Of a DNA stretch of 64,000 nucleotides, positions 1-10,900 are shown piece after piece. Position numbers and translations under genes: made by a program. Numbering within the stretch: the stretch's first letter is position 1; the number at the start of each line of letters is the position of its first letter. Location of the stretch: the NCBI GenBank assembly GCA_016648135.1, contig JADDOH010000469.1, positions 124,001 to 188,000 on the forward strand, written 5' to 3'. Under the pieces are notes generated by a model that saw only the letters and a program-made list of their open reading frames with translations, was not told the origin of the DNA and did no database searches. This DNA comes from Agrypnia vestita (taxonomy: Eukaryota > Arthropoda > Insecta > Trichoptera > Phryganeidae).

Positions 1-475
1 AGTAAATTATGAAATGCCTATCGTCTGAAATTTGCATGCATTTTCCCATCATTTTCCTTCAGCCTCGATGGGAGTGACTAATGCCCCTATCACCGGCGCC
101 GCGTGCACATCCTCTCCAAGGATGCACTTATGCGCGAGCAACGATTTAATTACTCCGGCCGATAGCGCTCTTTGTTCGTCTCCCGCACTAAAATATTCCA
201 GCCAGCAGGTAAGAAACTTGGCGCGGGTTTCATAATTCTCGTAAAAACGCCGACGATATGCGTTGTTTATGCGCGCAAACGCTGTTTAGCTGGATCCAAT
301 TATGCCGGAGAACATTGTTGCGATGCAAAATTACACTTGCCACCTTGTGTATGCATTATGCATCCGTTGCATTATGTAAACACTGCAATTCTGCCTTATA
401 TACTCGTAATCTAACAAATTGTAATTATGTTCAGGCATAGTTATTATTATTGTTATTCACTTTTGCTTCGACTAC

Positions 476-746
476 ATTCATACATCTTCTCATGCAAGCT
501 CTACGGTTGTTGAGGCTTTTAACAGGGCCATCCTCTATTCCTTTTGCCCTCAATACTCGCCCCATATATTTTCTTAACCATCCTTTCCTCGCTTGTACGC
601 TCTACATGACCAAACCATCTCGGCACTCCTTTCTTTATTATGTCTACCACACCACAGCCAACATTACATTCACTTCTAATTTGTTCCTTCCTCACCCTAT
701 CGAACAAAGATTTTCCACACAAGCGCCTTAGTGACCGCATTTCCAC
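476..746 (-). pseudogene. LINE reverse-transcriptase C-terminal fragment
   Basis: Read on the minus strand this gives the post-RT tail seen in many insect non-LTR elements: a 'MRSLRRLCG' segment, 'RWFGHVERTSEERMVKKIYGA' style wording and a Lys/Arg-rich 'GKRNRG' motif. After that the frame breaks; a stretch found in the related copy at 60706-60939 (the GRPRKTW part) is missing, and the sequence resumes as 'SLNNRRACMRRCMNV'. The 3' end runs into a TAA-type simple tail near 445. It is a dead, internally deleted copy. Confidence 0.75.
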
Positions 747-2734
747 CGCATTCAGTCTACTTTTTATTTAAATATTTTTTTATTATTTTTTACATAAATC
801 TAGCCTAACCTTTCACATACGGTGATAAAAACGTGCCTACCGGAGATGTAAACTCAATGTACATGATGACTTTTACTGCTTTTAAGGCAGATACATATTT
901 TACTGTTAATACGTAGTATTTTGTTCGTCTATCATGAACAAAAATGGATTCCGGAAAATACAATATATGAATGTATGTAATATCTTTCTTACTAGACTTC
1001 AAAATGTCCCTTTCTTTTGGGGGTCCTTTTTGAAGACAACAATAACAGTAATATTATTCATTCATCGCTTAATTATGTATTTGTTTGTTCAAAATGGACT
1101 TACAACTTTATAAATATTAATATTTTCCTAGTGTTGTCATTCTGCAACCATCATCTAATATAAACATCCCTAAAACTATGTCAAACTAAGCAGTTCCAAT
1201 GCATGAAGACCAGCGTTTCTCGTCAGATCGTCAGCACAGTGTGTGAGTGGCCAATCTCTTCCTGAGCGCCACTCCAGCATCTCCCAGTTCACCTCTTGTT
1301 CCCCAAGCCTCGCTATACGACCGGCTTCATCTGGCATCCTCGACACAATTATTTTTGCTCTATCCAATGATATTCTCTCGTTGCTTACTCTGTTGCTCCT
1401 TTGAGACTCAGTTCTGCGACTGCACTGCTCATACAAGCGTGTCCTAAGAAACAATAATTTGACTCAACATCAGAATGAATTAGTTCAATAAAGAAAAATG
1501 TCGTATACATCGAAAGACATTGTTAATATTAGTATTTTATTGTGAATATATAGTTATGATCAAATGGCGTGATCCATGTTATTGTATCAATCCTGAATGC
1601 TGTCGTGATGTGTTCCGCGACGGTAATTGCGTCTCGCGATCTGTTGTAGCGTTAAAAATAATTTAAAAAGGAATTTAGCATTTGATAAGTATGCAGGAGA
1701 TATGTGGAAATCTATATACCTACAAGTACTGTAAAAACTATCATTACTGACCTGAAAATCAATTTCCGTATTCAATTTATGTTTGTATTATTAAGATTGC
1801 TTTCATATTTATACTTTATACCTGTAGAATTACGTAATCTAGCTACTTTATTTATTTTTAATATATACCCTTACTCCTGTATACACGAATGTTTGACTCT
1901 TACAGAGAAGAAAGATTTTTTTTCTTTTGTTTCAAGTGTTTTTTTTGTATTATTATACGTGAACATCGGCTTAATGAATCTTTAAAAATATTGTAATAAT
2001 TGCAAAATTATTAACTAAATATGAAAAATATAGTTACCTAGGTATGCTTTGTACTTATACATATTATTATATCGTAGAATATCCTGTACGACCCCTCTAA
2101 GCGCTTGCAAAAAAGCGTTCACCTGTTGCGCATCAGATTTTGAGCTTAATGTCTCCTTTGAAAGAACCCAACCCAAGTTCTGTTTGGGGGTATTGTACCT
2201 TTCACGAACTGTTCCAGTTTTTTCAAAGCTTTTGTCCTACGAAAACAGGTGTCACTGTTAGCATTGGACCAGTTTTGGTGAATATGAAATAAATCTTATT
2301 GTAAGCAAGTCTTACCTCATTTTATTTTGTTGTTATTTATTTATCATTTTACATAATTATACATACACTAGATAATTAAATATAAAGAAACAATTTTTTC
2401 ATACTTCTCTGTAAGAGTAATTGATTTGTTAAATATATTATTAGAACATATTCCGTCCGGTACAAATAGTTTTGTTTAAAACGTTTAAATATAAAAATAA
2501 AAATATAATAATAATTATGCAAGATAAAAAGTCATAAACATTCATTGAAAAATATATTTTTGATACAAAAATTTATAATTTTTGTGCGTTATTGAACATA
2601 AATAAATTATAGTAAGTACCTACCTAATACCCCAACTTACGTAAATTCGGAGTAATACTATTTTTTTCCGTTTTCTCTCTCAACTCTTAAAAATAGCTAA
2701 TGAGTTTGTTCGTGCTTTCTTAAAAATATAACTA
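747..2734. other. AT-rich stretch without recognisable gene
   Basis: I see only short open frames without family motifs or convincing splice context. Homopolymer T runs and low-complexity AT dominate. No repeat family here could be matched to another part of the window with confidence. Confidence 0.5.
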
Positions 2735-3180
2735 TATAGGGTGTCTAGTAGCAAGTAGCAAAAACTTCGGGGGAGTCTTCTTCTATCAGTTTTGAATAGA
2801 TTTTTTTTTATATACTTTGGGTGAAATGTCAACAGTTAAGGAGATAAGCCACATCAAATATTTCTGACTTTTCTTTTGTAAAACATTAGATTATCTTGAA
2901 AGAAAGTTTTATCGAATTTTAAAAGTTCATTCCCTTAATACAAGTCAAATAGAATTAAAATTAAAACCGTGCAGAAATTTGAACCAGATTTTTTTTGGAA
3001 GGTTTTAATAATTTTCATTAACTTTTATCGAGGCGAATAAATTTTTAATATTCGGTATAAATTACTATCTTGATTGTATAACGTTTTATAAAAGATAAGT
3101 TAGAAATATTTGGCTTATCTCCCTGACTGTTGATATTTCACCTAAAGCGTAGAGAATATTTTATGTATAATGAAAACGAA
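2735..3180. mobile_element. MITE of the TACAGGGTG family with long inverted arms
   Basis: The left end reads TATAGGGTGTCTAGTAGCAA. Inside, an arm at about 2830-2875 (AGGAGATAAGCCACATCAAA) returns in inverted form at about 3100-3145 (TTTGGCTTATCTCCCTGACT), so the element can fold into a long hairpin. Related sequence occurs at 4780-4800, 23600-23730, 28080-28200, 46980-47310, 47857-48446 and 42526-42965. No coding capacity is visible. The right tip is not clear. Confidence 0.6.
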
Positions 3181-4814
3181 TATTAATTAATTATTACTTA
3201 CTTCATCTTTTCTTATTAGATCGCTAACAATGAACCTGATATCTTACATTTCTTGTTTGGAAAAGCTTACCTACCCCGACTTACGCGATAATAATCCCGA
3301 GTCGTTTCGTAGCATACAAGTCACTATTTATCGTGAAATTAATTAGTTGGATATCATTAACATCTCAACTGTACTCAGTGTGATAAATTAGTTCTTGGAA
3401 TAAGCATTATATATAAATATGTACATATTTTTGCAAGCGGTTTTGGCCCCAACGCAAACCCGAAGGCTTCATCGGTTCAGATAAACGCTTCGACAAAAAG
3501 ATACCATGAAATACGCCGTGAGGGAACAAAAAAGCGACTGACAGGTCCCCTAATCTTTATTTTCCCTCCGTCTCCGTTGCTCTCGCGCGCCGTCCCCGGC
3601 CGTCTCTCTCTCGCAGTCATGATTTCTCTGGACACCTGTGCTCTCCCCCACCAAACGTTTTTTCCTCGTAGGATGCACATCAGTCTGCCCTGAACAAACA
3701 GCAGTGGGCATAACGCAAGTTTATCTTTTTTTTTTGTTTTCTGGTAAGGGATCCTGAATAATATTTGGTTTTTAATTTCGGTATTTGCGATCTGTGGATA
3801 TGTCTTTAGTTGTCAGTTTTTGCGGCCGGTTCATTTCGCGCTTCGCGTTAAGGATTCGAAATAATATCATTGGAGTTATACTTCTTTAGGCGTGTTTAGA
3901 GTTAAATTAAAGGATGCAATGAAATGCAACAAACATTTTAACACCTTAAAATCAAGTCTCACTAATCAAAAATTAAGATGGCGGTTTTATTTTTTCATTT
4001 AAATTATTATGTCAAGCCAGAAAGTTTTTGCTTTTTTTGAAAATTCTGTTTGTTTCGATGTTCTGTGCTTTTTATAGTTTAAACAGCAGCAAATTTTTTG
4101 GTTCAAAACAGACAGAGGTTTATTGAGGTCCAGGGAATAAAAAAAATTAAAAAAGCTTATTTACAGGATAATTTACGGTTTCCCTGGTAATAGTGTTCAT
4201 TGCATCGTCAGGACTCGGAACTGTTCAGAACACGCATCCTTAGAGTCTGTTTTCACGTCACAATAATGACGATACACTTAATAACCAGACTACCCTGCCT
4301 ATTCCTCCAGATCCTTGACTCTCCGGTTTGACCGGTATAATCACAAACTACCAAGGGACTTTTTTTTAAGTGTTTTTTTTTTGTACGTTTGCCCTTACAG
4401 CCATCGGCGGCCCATGAAGCTTATTATATCATTTTTTTTATAATTTAGTAGTGCGTCGTTGTAATGAAATATTATTCGTTCATTTACTACCACCACCTAT
4501 TGTAGAATTTCTAGTTTAACTACTAATTTTATATATTCAACAAAGAATATACCTAGTGCGTTTTGGAAATCTTATTTGGAACACAGTGGAATTTCTCCAT
4601 TGTAACGCTGATGTGAAAAATCTTATCTTATAAAACATTTCTTAATACAGGAAAAAAAATTCCAAACAAATTGAAACATATTTCGAAATTTTTCTGATAC
4701 TATAGATAACATACCTAAGATAGGAGTCGGAAATATTGAGAAATAAAATTATATTTAAGCCGCTAATCTCCCATAACTGTTGATACATACGTAGTAGGGC
4801 ATTGAAAATCCCAA
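3181..4814. other. intergenic; GC-richer island at 3425-3720
   Basis: No gene was recognised. The block at roughly 3425-3720 is clearly more GC-rich and pyrimidine-rich than its surroundings, but no frame in it has family motifs. It could be a promoter or 5' UTR; this is not established. Confidence 0.35.
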
Positions 4815-5036
4815 CTATAATAATTTCGTTGTCTGTCCGTCGTCCGTCCGTCCGTCGTAACTTTGTGTAATGTCCGTAATTTCTTTATTATACAATTTTT
4901 TTCTAATTTAATGTAAATGTACTGTCATTTTAACGGGTTATAGTTAGCTAGTAATTTAATATTTTCGAGTCTCTTTTAGGCAAGAATCATCCCCTATACA
5001 ATATTGTGGACTAGCTCTGTTACACCCTGTAGAGAT
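4815..5036. repeat. dispersed repeat with GTCCGTCCG run, plus a TACAGGGTG-type end
   Basis: The block starting AATTTCGTTGTCTGTCCGTC with TCCG repeats is shared with 36511-36680 and 47590-47790, including the later 'GACGGGTTACAG'-like part. It is followed at 4990-5036 by the end sequence GTGGACTAGCTCTGTTACAC, which recurs at 10415-10453 and 48420-48446 and finishes in CACCCTGTA. Confidence 0.6.
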
Positions 5037-5372
5037 ATATATTTTATTTATAGTGTTGTTAATTAACCATGCATGACGATATATCGGGATCAATCGAGAA
5101 CTATGTATTTATTGAATATGATGTTTTACCACCGATAAATTATCTATGCGTATAATTATATTACAAACTATTTAAGATAAAACTTTTGTTCATTTTAATA
5201 AATTTGATTGAGTCCAAAGTGTCGTAATTAAAATTTAAAATATTACGAACCAAAGCTACATAATATATTTGCGAGAATATCACAAACCGGTGCCGCGTTC
5301 TTGTCAATTCCGCGCTCGGAGTGTAGGTTATTGGATCACAATCCGCCCAAAAGTCCTTCTCAACTCTTCTAG

Positions 5373-5492
5373 AGTCCTTCGAACTCCGCAACTGTGATGA
5401 AGATAGCCCAACGGGCAAAAAATACACACCACCCTCTGGCGCGTCGAGCCTGTCCGGCGATAACGAGCCGTACGCCCTGGCCGCAGAGACCC
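5373..5492 (+). CDS. candidate upstream exon of the tail-anchored gene
   Basis: A good polypyrimidine tract and acceptor (CTCAACTCTTCTAG) precede an open frame beginning SFELRNCDEDSPTGKKY and continuing through SSLSGDNEPYALAAE, which looks coding and is more GC-rich than its surroundings. If it ends at the weak donor GTGTTG at 5493, both its phases (one base needed at the start, one base given at the end) fit the exon beginning at 7975. The donor is poor and the frame otherwise runs to a TGA near 5572, so an unrelated gene, an alternative last exon or chance are all possible. Confidence 0.3.
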
Positions 5493-5835
5493 GTGTTGTC
5501 TGCTCCGCTTTTTATCACTTTGGTCTCTTTTTCTCTTTTCTCGTTGCCATGGTTGCACTTGTTCGTTGATTTGACAAAAAGGAGCTTTGTTTTCTTTTTC
5601 CTTTTGTTCGCGTTTTAGTGCTCAATGCACACTCCCGTGTTGCATCATTGTTCGGTGCATCGTTTTGTGTACGTCACTGGTGACGCAGTGGTGCGGGGAG
5701 GGGGGGTGTAACACAGGTGTTCCGCTCGCGTCGTGACAATTGCTTACTGTAACAGATTACCCTCTCGCTGCCTGCGCTCTTTCATAGGGTGTTTCGGATG
5801 TAGCCCGCGATACTCCCGGGTCTTGGAGCGTTAAC
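5493..5835. other. GC-rich non-repetitive stretch
   Basis: The segment is GC-rich with CpG-containing stretches (for example around 5690-5760) and a run of G at 5696-5706. No gene was recognised. It could be promoter or UTR sequence linked to the candidate exon at 5373. Confidence 0.3.
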
Positions 5836-6104
5836 TTTGTGGTTGCACATAAATATCAATTTTAATCGGGGTTCAAAAAAATCCAATTTTTATAAAAAAT
5901 TCGATATACCTACATACACCCAAACTTCTTTTTCTCCGTTTTTGCAAACGTCGATTGATACATTGAATTATTATTTATTAATTATAAAGCTAATATATGC
6001 AATTATTATGCATAAGTTATAAAAGTTGCTCTTTCTAATGTAGTGTTATGGGTGTTTGTTTCTTTATGTGAAATATAAAACGGATTATATGAAACATATT
6101 AAAC

Positions 6105-6240
6105 TAATAAATAACCGTAACACTTTTTAAAATACAACTATCGCCATCTATTAACGACCACAGAAAGTTTTTTTGATATATGTATATCGAAAATAAAAAT
6201 CGAGCCATAAATATCGTGATATATATATCATATATATCCT
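6105..6240. repeat. dispersed repeat, copy 1 of a local pair
   Basis: The sequence containing CGCCATCTATTAACGACCAC and AAAATCGAGCCATAAATATC recurs, diverged, at 7440-7575 in the same orientation (CGCCATCTATCAACGACCGC and AAAATCGAGCCATAAATATC). Neither copy is coding. Confidence 0.65.
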
Positions 6241-7049
6241 TGAACCCCGATTTTAATTAACTAAAAAATTGGTATAAACCTCTTGAAATATCTTTATGTT
6301 TACCGGGTTCGATACCGCCGTATCGTTACGACGGACGCGCACTAATTATCCATTGCTTACTTTGATAATTAAGTTAATATTTGAACGGGGTCGTCACTAC
6401 AGATTTGGTGGTGGTGCGGGAGATTGACAAGTATACCTTGAAATGGGGAATATATCAAATAATAAGTTATTCGAAAAATGTAAAACACAATCTCCACACG
6501 GGTGGTGTGCTATTCCGATTTCTGAATTTAATGAAGATATCGCCAAAGTTATAGGAATTAATTACATATTATTATAAACTAATACATGCTTCTGCGTTCC
6601 GTTTCAAAGTTTTAAGGTGTCTGAATATACATTTGCATATTATAATGTTTTTTGATAAAAAAAAATATTTTTATTTTTAGTAAAAATAAGACAACGTGCG
6701 AAATACTAGTGTTTGATAAATGTTTGGAACATGTAGATGAGTTTGTATATTTATTAAGTATGTTCTATAGAAGAGGGAAGGCTGAGAAATATATCGGGAG
6801 GAGGACGACTGTAGGGAATACAGTTCTTTGAACGCAATAATTTCTAATATAACCATGTCAACCGAGGCAAGACTAGCGGTACACAGTGGAATTCTGGTAC
6901 CAACACTGATTTGGAAGTGAAGCCTGGAAGTGGAAGAAGAGAAATAAAAGTATATAAATTTACTGAATATAGTGGAAATAAGGTCACTTTGACGCATGTG
7001 TCGTAAAAGAGTAAATAATAAATAAATTTTAAAATATAAATAAGCTGCT

Positions 7050-7160
7050 AAACATGGTGAATAGAATTAACAAATGGTCGATTAGGTGGTTTGGATATGT
7101 TGAGCGAATGTTTGACGAGAGATTGTTAAGAAAGATATACGCAATAGAGGGTATAGGTCT
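7050..7160 (+). pseudogene. short LINE RT-tail fragment
   Basis: The plus strand reads NRINKWSIRWFGYVERMFDE then RLLRKIYA, the same post-RT motif as at 476-746 and 60706-60939. Only about 35 residues remain and a MITE abuts downstream. Confidence 0.6.
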
Positions 7161-7164
7161 TTAC

Positions 7165-7310
7165 ATTTAAGAATGACAAACGAATTAGTATGTGTAAGCC
7201 GCGCATACGTCGCGCAATGTTTCGTTGTGCTGGAGATCATACCCGCAAATGTATTATAAGCACGGCTTACATACACTAATTCAATTGTCTTTTTTAAATG
7301 GAAAGACTTT
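7165..7310. mobile_element. palindromic MITE, copy 1
   Basis: Inverted arms: CGAATTAGTATGTGTAAGCC on the left and GGCTTACATACACTAATTC on the right. A second copy with the same arms lies at 31847-32000. There is no ORF of note; it would fold into a hairpin. Confidence 0.65.
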
Positions 7311-7439
7311 TAGCTGCGGAAAACTTTGCATGTCCAGCTTAAACACTAATGACAAAATTATTTTTGCAATAAAATAAAAACAGATTTTTTGGTATATATC
7401 AAAAATTGGATGTATATCCAAAAAGTTTTCTCGGATTAT

Positions 7440-7575
7440 GTGAAATAAGTTAAACTAAAAAACAATCGTAACACTTTTCAAAATATAACTAGCGCCATCT
7501 ATCAACGACCGCAGAAAGTTTTTTGGGTATACATCGAAAATAAAAATCGAGCCATAAATATCGTGATGCATATCT
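7440..7575. repeat. dispersed repeat, copy 2 of a local pair
   Basis: Diverged direct copy of 6105-6240 (see that entry for the shared words). Confidence 0.65.
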
Positions 7576-7705
7576 GGATTTTTGTGTTGTATTTCATTTT
7601 TTTTAAATTTAAAAACTAATGGAAACGTAAGAGGTTTATGGGTAACATTTACATGATTCAAATATAAGAAAATATAATAATGTAATTTAGATACAAAGGA
7701 ATTTT

Positions 7706-7880
7706 TTATATTAGGCCGAGTTTTAATATTTTTGTCACATCCGTTTTGAATTTGTCAGTGGTCAGTTGTTTGGTCTGTTGTGGCAGGTCATTGTACAGTT
7801 TTAGTCCGTTGAAAATTAGTCGGGATTGTCCTGTTTTTGTTTTGGCGTGTGCTATGTGATAGTTTAAAGTTCCATGCCTC
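7706..7880 (-). pseudogene. Jockey/CR1-like LINE C-terminal fragment
   Basis: The minus frame reads HGTLNYHIAHAKTKTGQSRL then IFNGLKLYNDLP and ends LKLGLI with a TAA at 7706-7708. The 'GQ-S-x-x-(Y/F)-x-G-x-K-x-(Y/W)-N-x-LP' signature is the usual C-terminus of these reverse transcriptases and also appears at 34405-34728. The fragment ends about 95 bases before the host exon at 7975, in the opposite orientation. Confidence 0.7.
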
Positions 7881-7974
7881 TAAAAAAAAATTATAAGTGT
7901 GCGGCCGCACGCCGGCACACCTCAGAGGGAACATCAGGTAACAATTGTAATAATCGTCATTGTTCGCTCCGCAG

Positions 7975-10900
7975 TGAGGCCCGCCTCGGACTCCGCGGCC
8001 CCCCGGCTGCCGGACCTGCTGCACGGCACGGCGCCCGGCCCGGCCCGCAGGAGGGTCTCCTCGCAGCGCTCCGCCCCCGCCAGCCCGTCCTGCAGCGCGC
8101 AGCACCTGGCCAGGACCTTCAGCGACCTGTTCCCGCAGGACGCGGCGCCCCCGCTGGAGGACGAGGTGTTCCTGACCGCGCCGCCCGCGCGGCCCGCCGT
8201 CCCGAGGCAGCGCCGCCGCAGGAAGAGGTCCGCGAGCCTCAAGGACGCCAAGAGGCGGAGCAAGCCCAGGGCCGACGACCCCGCGGAGGCCTGGCAGGAG
8301 GGGCAGACGCGGATCGAAGACCTGGTCCGGGGGACCACTGAAGAGGTGGAACAGGTACGCATTGGACTAGTTGTTTCGTCATTACTTCGTTTCTTTTAAC
8401 TCTTGGCGTCTGCTTGTCCGACGAAAAAACTTTGGATCGATTTTTAATCCTTTTCCCGTGATCCAATCGAGCTGAAACTTGGCAAGTAGACTCGTGGCGA
8501 CGATCAAGAAGATCTATCAAATTTTCGTTAAAAAAATAATAATTATAGTATAATTTTGGATTTTTCAAGTTTTTAATGGTTTTTTCATGCAACTTAGTAA
8601 GTTGTATGAAAAAACCATTAAACCATGAAGCAGTAAATTAACTTTGTCTCTTTCTCACATTGATATCGTTTACGCCCACTGTTGACATAAAGTGTGTCTG
8701 TAATAACATGTTATATTACAAATTCTTGTAAAAAAAATTATTCGTTTTGATGATCTGTATGTAAAATAAAATTCACTAATTATTTCCTATTTTACTTATT
8801 TTGCTATTGGGTAGGTTTATTTTGAATATTAAAAATTTTAGATGAGTTTAAATAATTTTAGGATAACAAGATTGATTTAAACAATTTAATCTAAATACCT
8901 TATTATGACGAAAATTTCAATCATAAAAAACAACGATTTTCTATTACCGGTTAAGTTTGCTGAAAAACAAAATAATGCTCCTATTTAGCCAAAGAAATCA
9001 TTTTCTCCGTGCCGTTGTGCCTTTACGAATAGATCTGCGTTTTTAATTGAATTTCATCACCTTTGTGAGGGATTAAACGGAAGATTCGCTTCTTTATAGT
9101 TAGAAGAGAATTGCAAAAAGATGAGTCTTTCTTTATCAAAGGTTCTGAATTGAATTTTTCCATTTCCCTAACGCGTTAATTCCATTCTTTGGCAGTGGTA
9201 ATTCGGTTACGCGACCGAAAAGATTTTCCATTACAAAATTTTAATTCGAAGCAAACTTCCCCCTCCCTGCCTCCCCTCCAGGGATTCGAATAATTACAAG
9301 ATTACCACCCCAACGTAATCTCCATCTAACAAATTAGATGTCTTCTTAAGAAAGAGAGAAAAAATGCTACTCTTATTAAATTACATTGCATTACATACAT
9401 TAAATTAATAGTTATTTAATGTATAAAAATATAATAAATAAAATACTCTAAAATTAATATAATATACAAGAATCCAAATCTCAGTCGAAGCCAGATAGTA
9501 AAGCTAGGGGTCTATAAAGAGCAAAATATTGAGATTGATTTTGATGCTCACGTATTTACTAATATTCTATTAAGGCTTGAAATTTTCCTGTTTTAGAAAA
9601 TTCAATAATTCAAAGCACCCTTATTATTAAACACGCTTGTTATTAATGTAATTAAAAATATTAATATAAAAAATGCTACTTACCCCGTATATATTATACA
9701 AACATTAAATTAATAGTTATTTAATGTATAAAAAATATAATAAATAAAAGACTCTAAAATTAATATAATATACAAGAATCCAAATCTCAATCGAAGCCAG
9801 ATAGTGAAGCTAGTGGTCTATAATGTAGCAAAATATTGAGATTGATTTTTATGCTCACATATTTAATAATATTCTATTAAGGCTTGAAATTTTTCTGTTT
9901 TATAAAACCTTAATTCAAAACACCCTTATTAAACACCCTTGTTATTAAAAATCAGCATGCTTGGATTGACGATTTTTTGTCGGTATGATTAAAAGTAATA
10001 ATTGTATAAATCATCGACGAAAAATTGAAATACGACTACCAATACCCGCAACTGTCGTGTGTCCGAAAATGGGGCTTTAATGTGACCGCAAAACGTTTTC
10101 AGTGTCAGGCAGATATATTTACAACCTTAATTTATTATGAGTCCATTTTATATTGTTTGTAAGCTCATAGCGGAGCCTTCGGGTGAGCATCGTAAACTTA
10201 CATTAAGTGCGGGGATTTACGAACGCGGGTTGACTTCAAAATTCCATCCTTGCATTCGACTTCTGCATTCAGCCATTTACATACATTTACTAATTGAAAC
10301 ATATGTACCAACTTGCGAGTTACTGTAATGATAGTTTAACATTCTGAAAATATAACTATTAATATTAGGTCATGATTGTTTGAACATATTCGACTAAATA
10401 AGGCAAAAATCCTCCTGTAAAGTATTGTGGACTAGCTCTGTTACACCCTGTACATAATGGGTTTTTTTAATTTATAAAAATTTCACCGAATTATCTAAAA
10501 AGAGGACAGTTTAATAAATACATACATTTTATATTAATAAAAAGAATACACTTTGCTTAAGACCATTATTTATTGAATTATCAACATTTTTCTTCATCAG
10601 GATAAAACGTATTCTAAAGATTAAAATTCGAAGTATAGGCATTAAATAAGAACAAATATTAATATATGGTAGTTGAACGTTATTTGTGTGTAAAATTTCT
10701 AAATCCTTTTTAAAATCAAAAGAATGATTCATACATTCAGAATAGTTATTGCCGATTAAGTGTTGCTTAATTCTAATATCAAAATTTTTATAAGTTTTAC
10801 CTACATTAATTTATTGCACACATGCATTTTAGTTACTGAGGAGTAAAAGTGAATGCCTACATAAAGAAGGGATGTAAGAGCATTTTAAAGGAGGTGCTGT

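Noticed and set aside
5328..5558. Minus-strand ORF over the candidate exon at 5373
   Set aside because: Basic, low-complexity and without splice support; the plus frame has a better acceptor and composition.
7938..7974. Tiny intron between CAG|GTAACA at 7937 and the acceptor at 7974, with an extra exon before it
   Set aside because: 37 bases is too short for an insect spliceosomal intron, and the sequence to the left runs into a LINE fragment.
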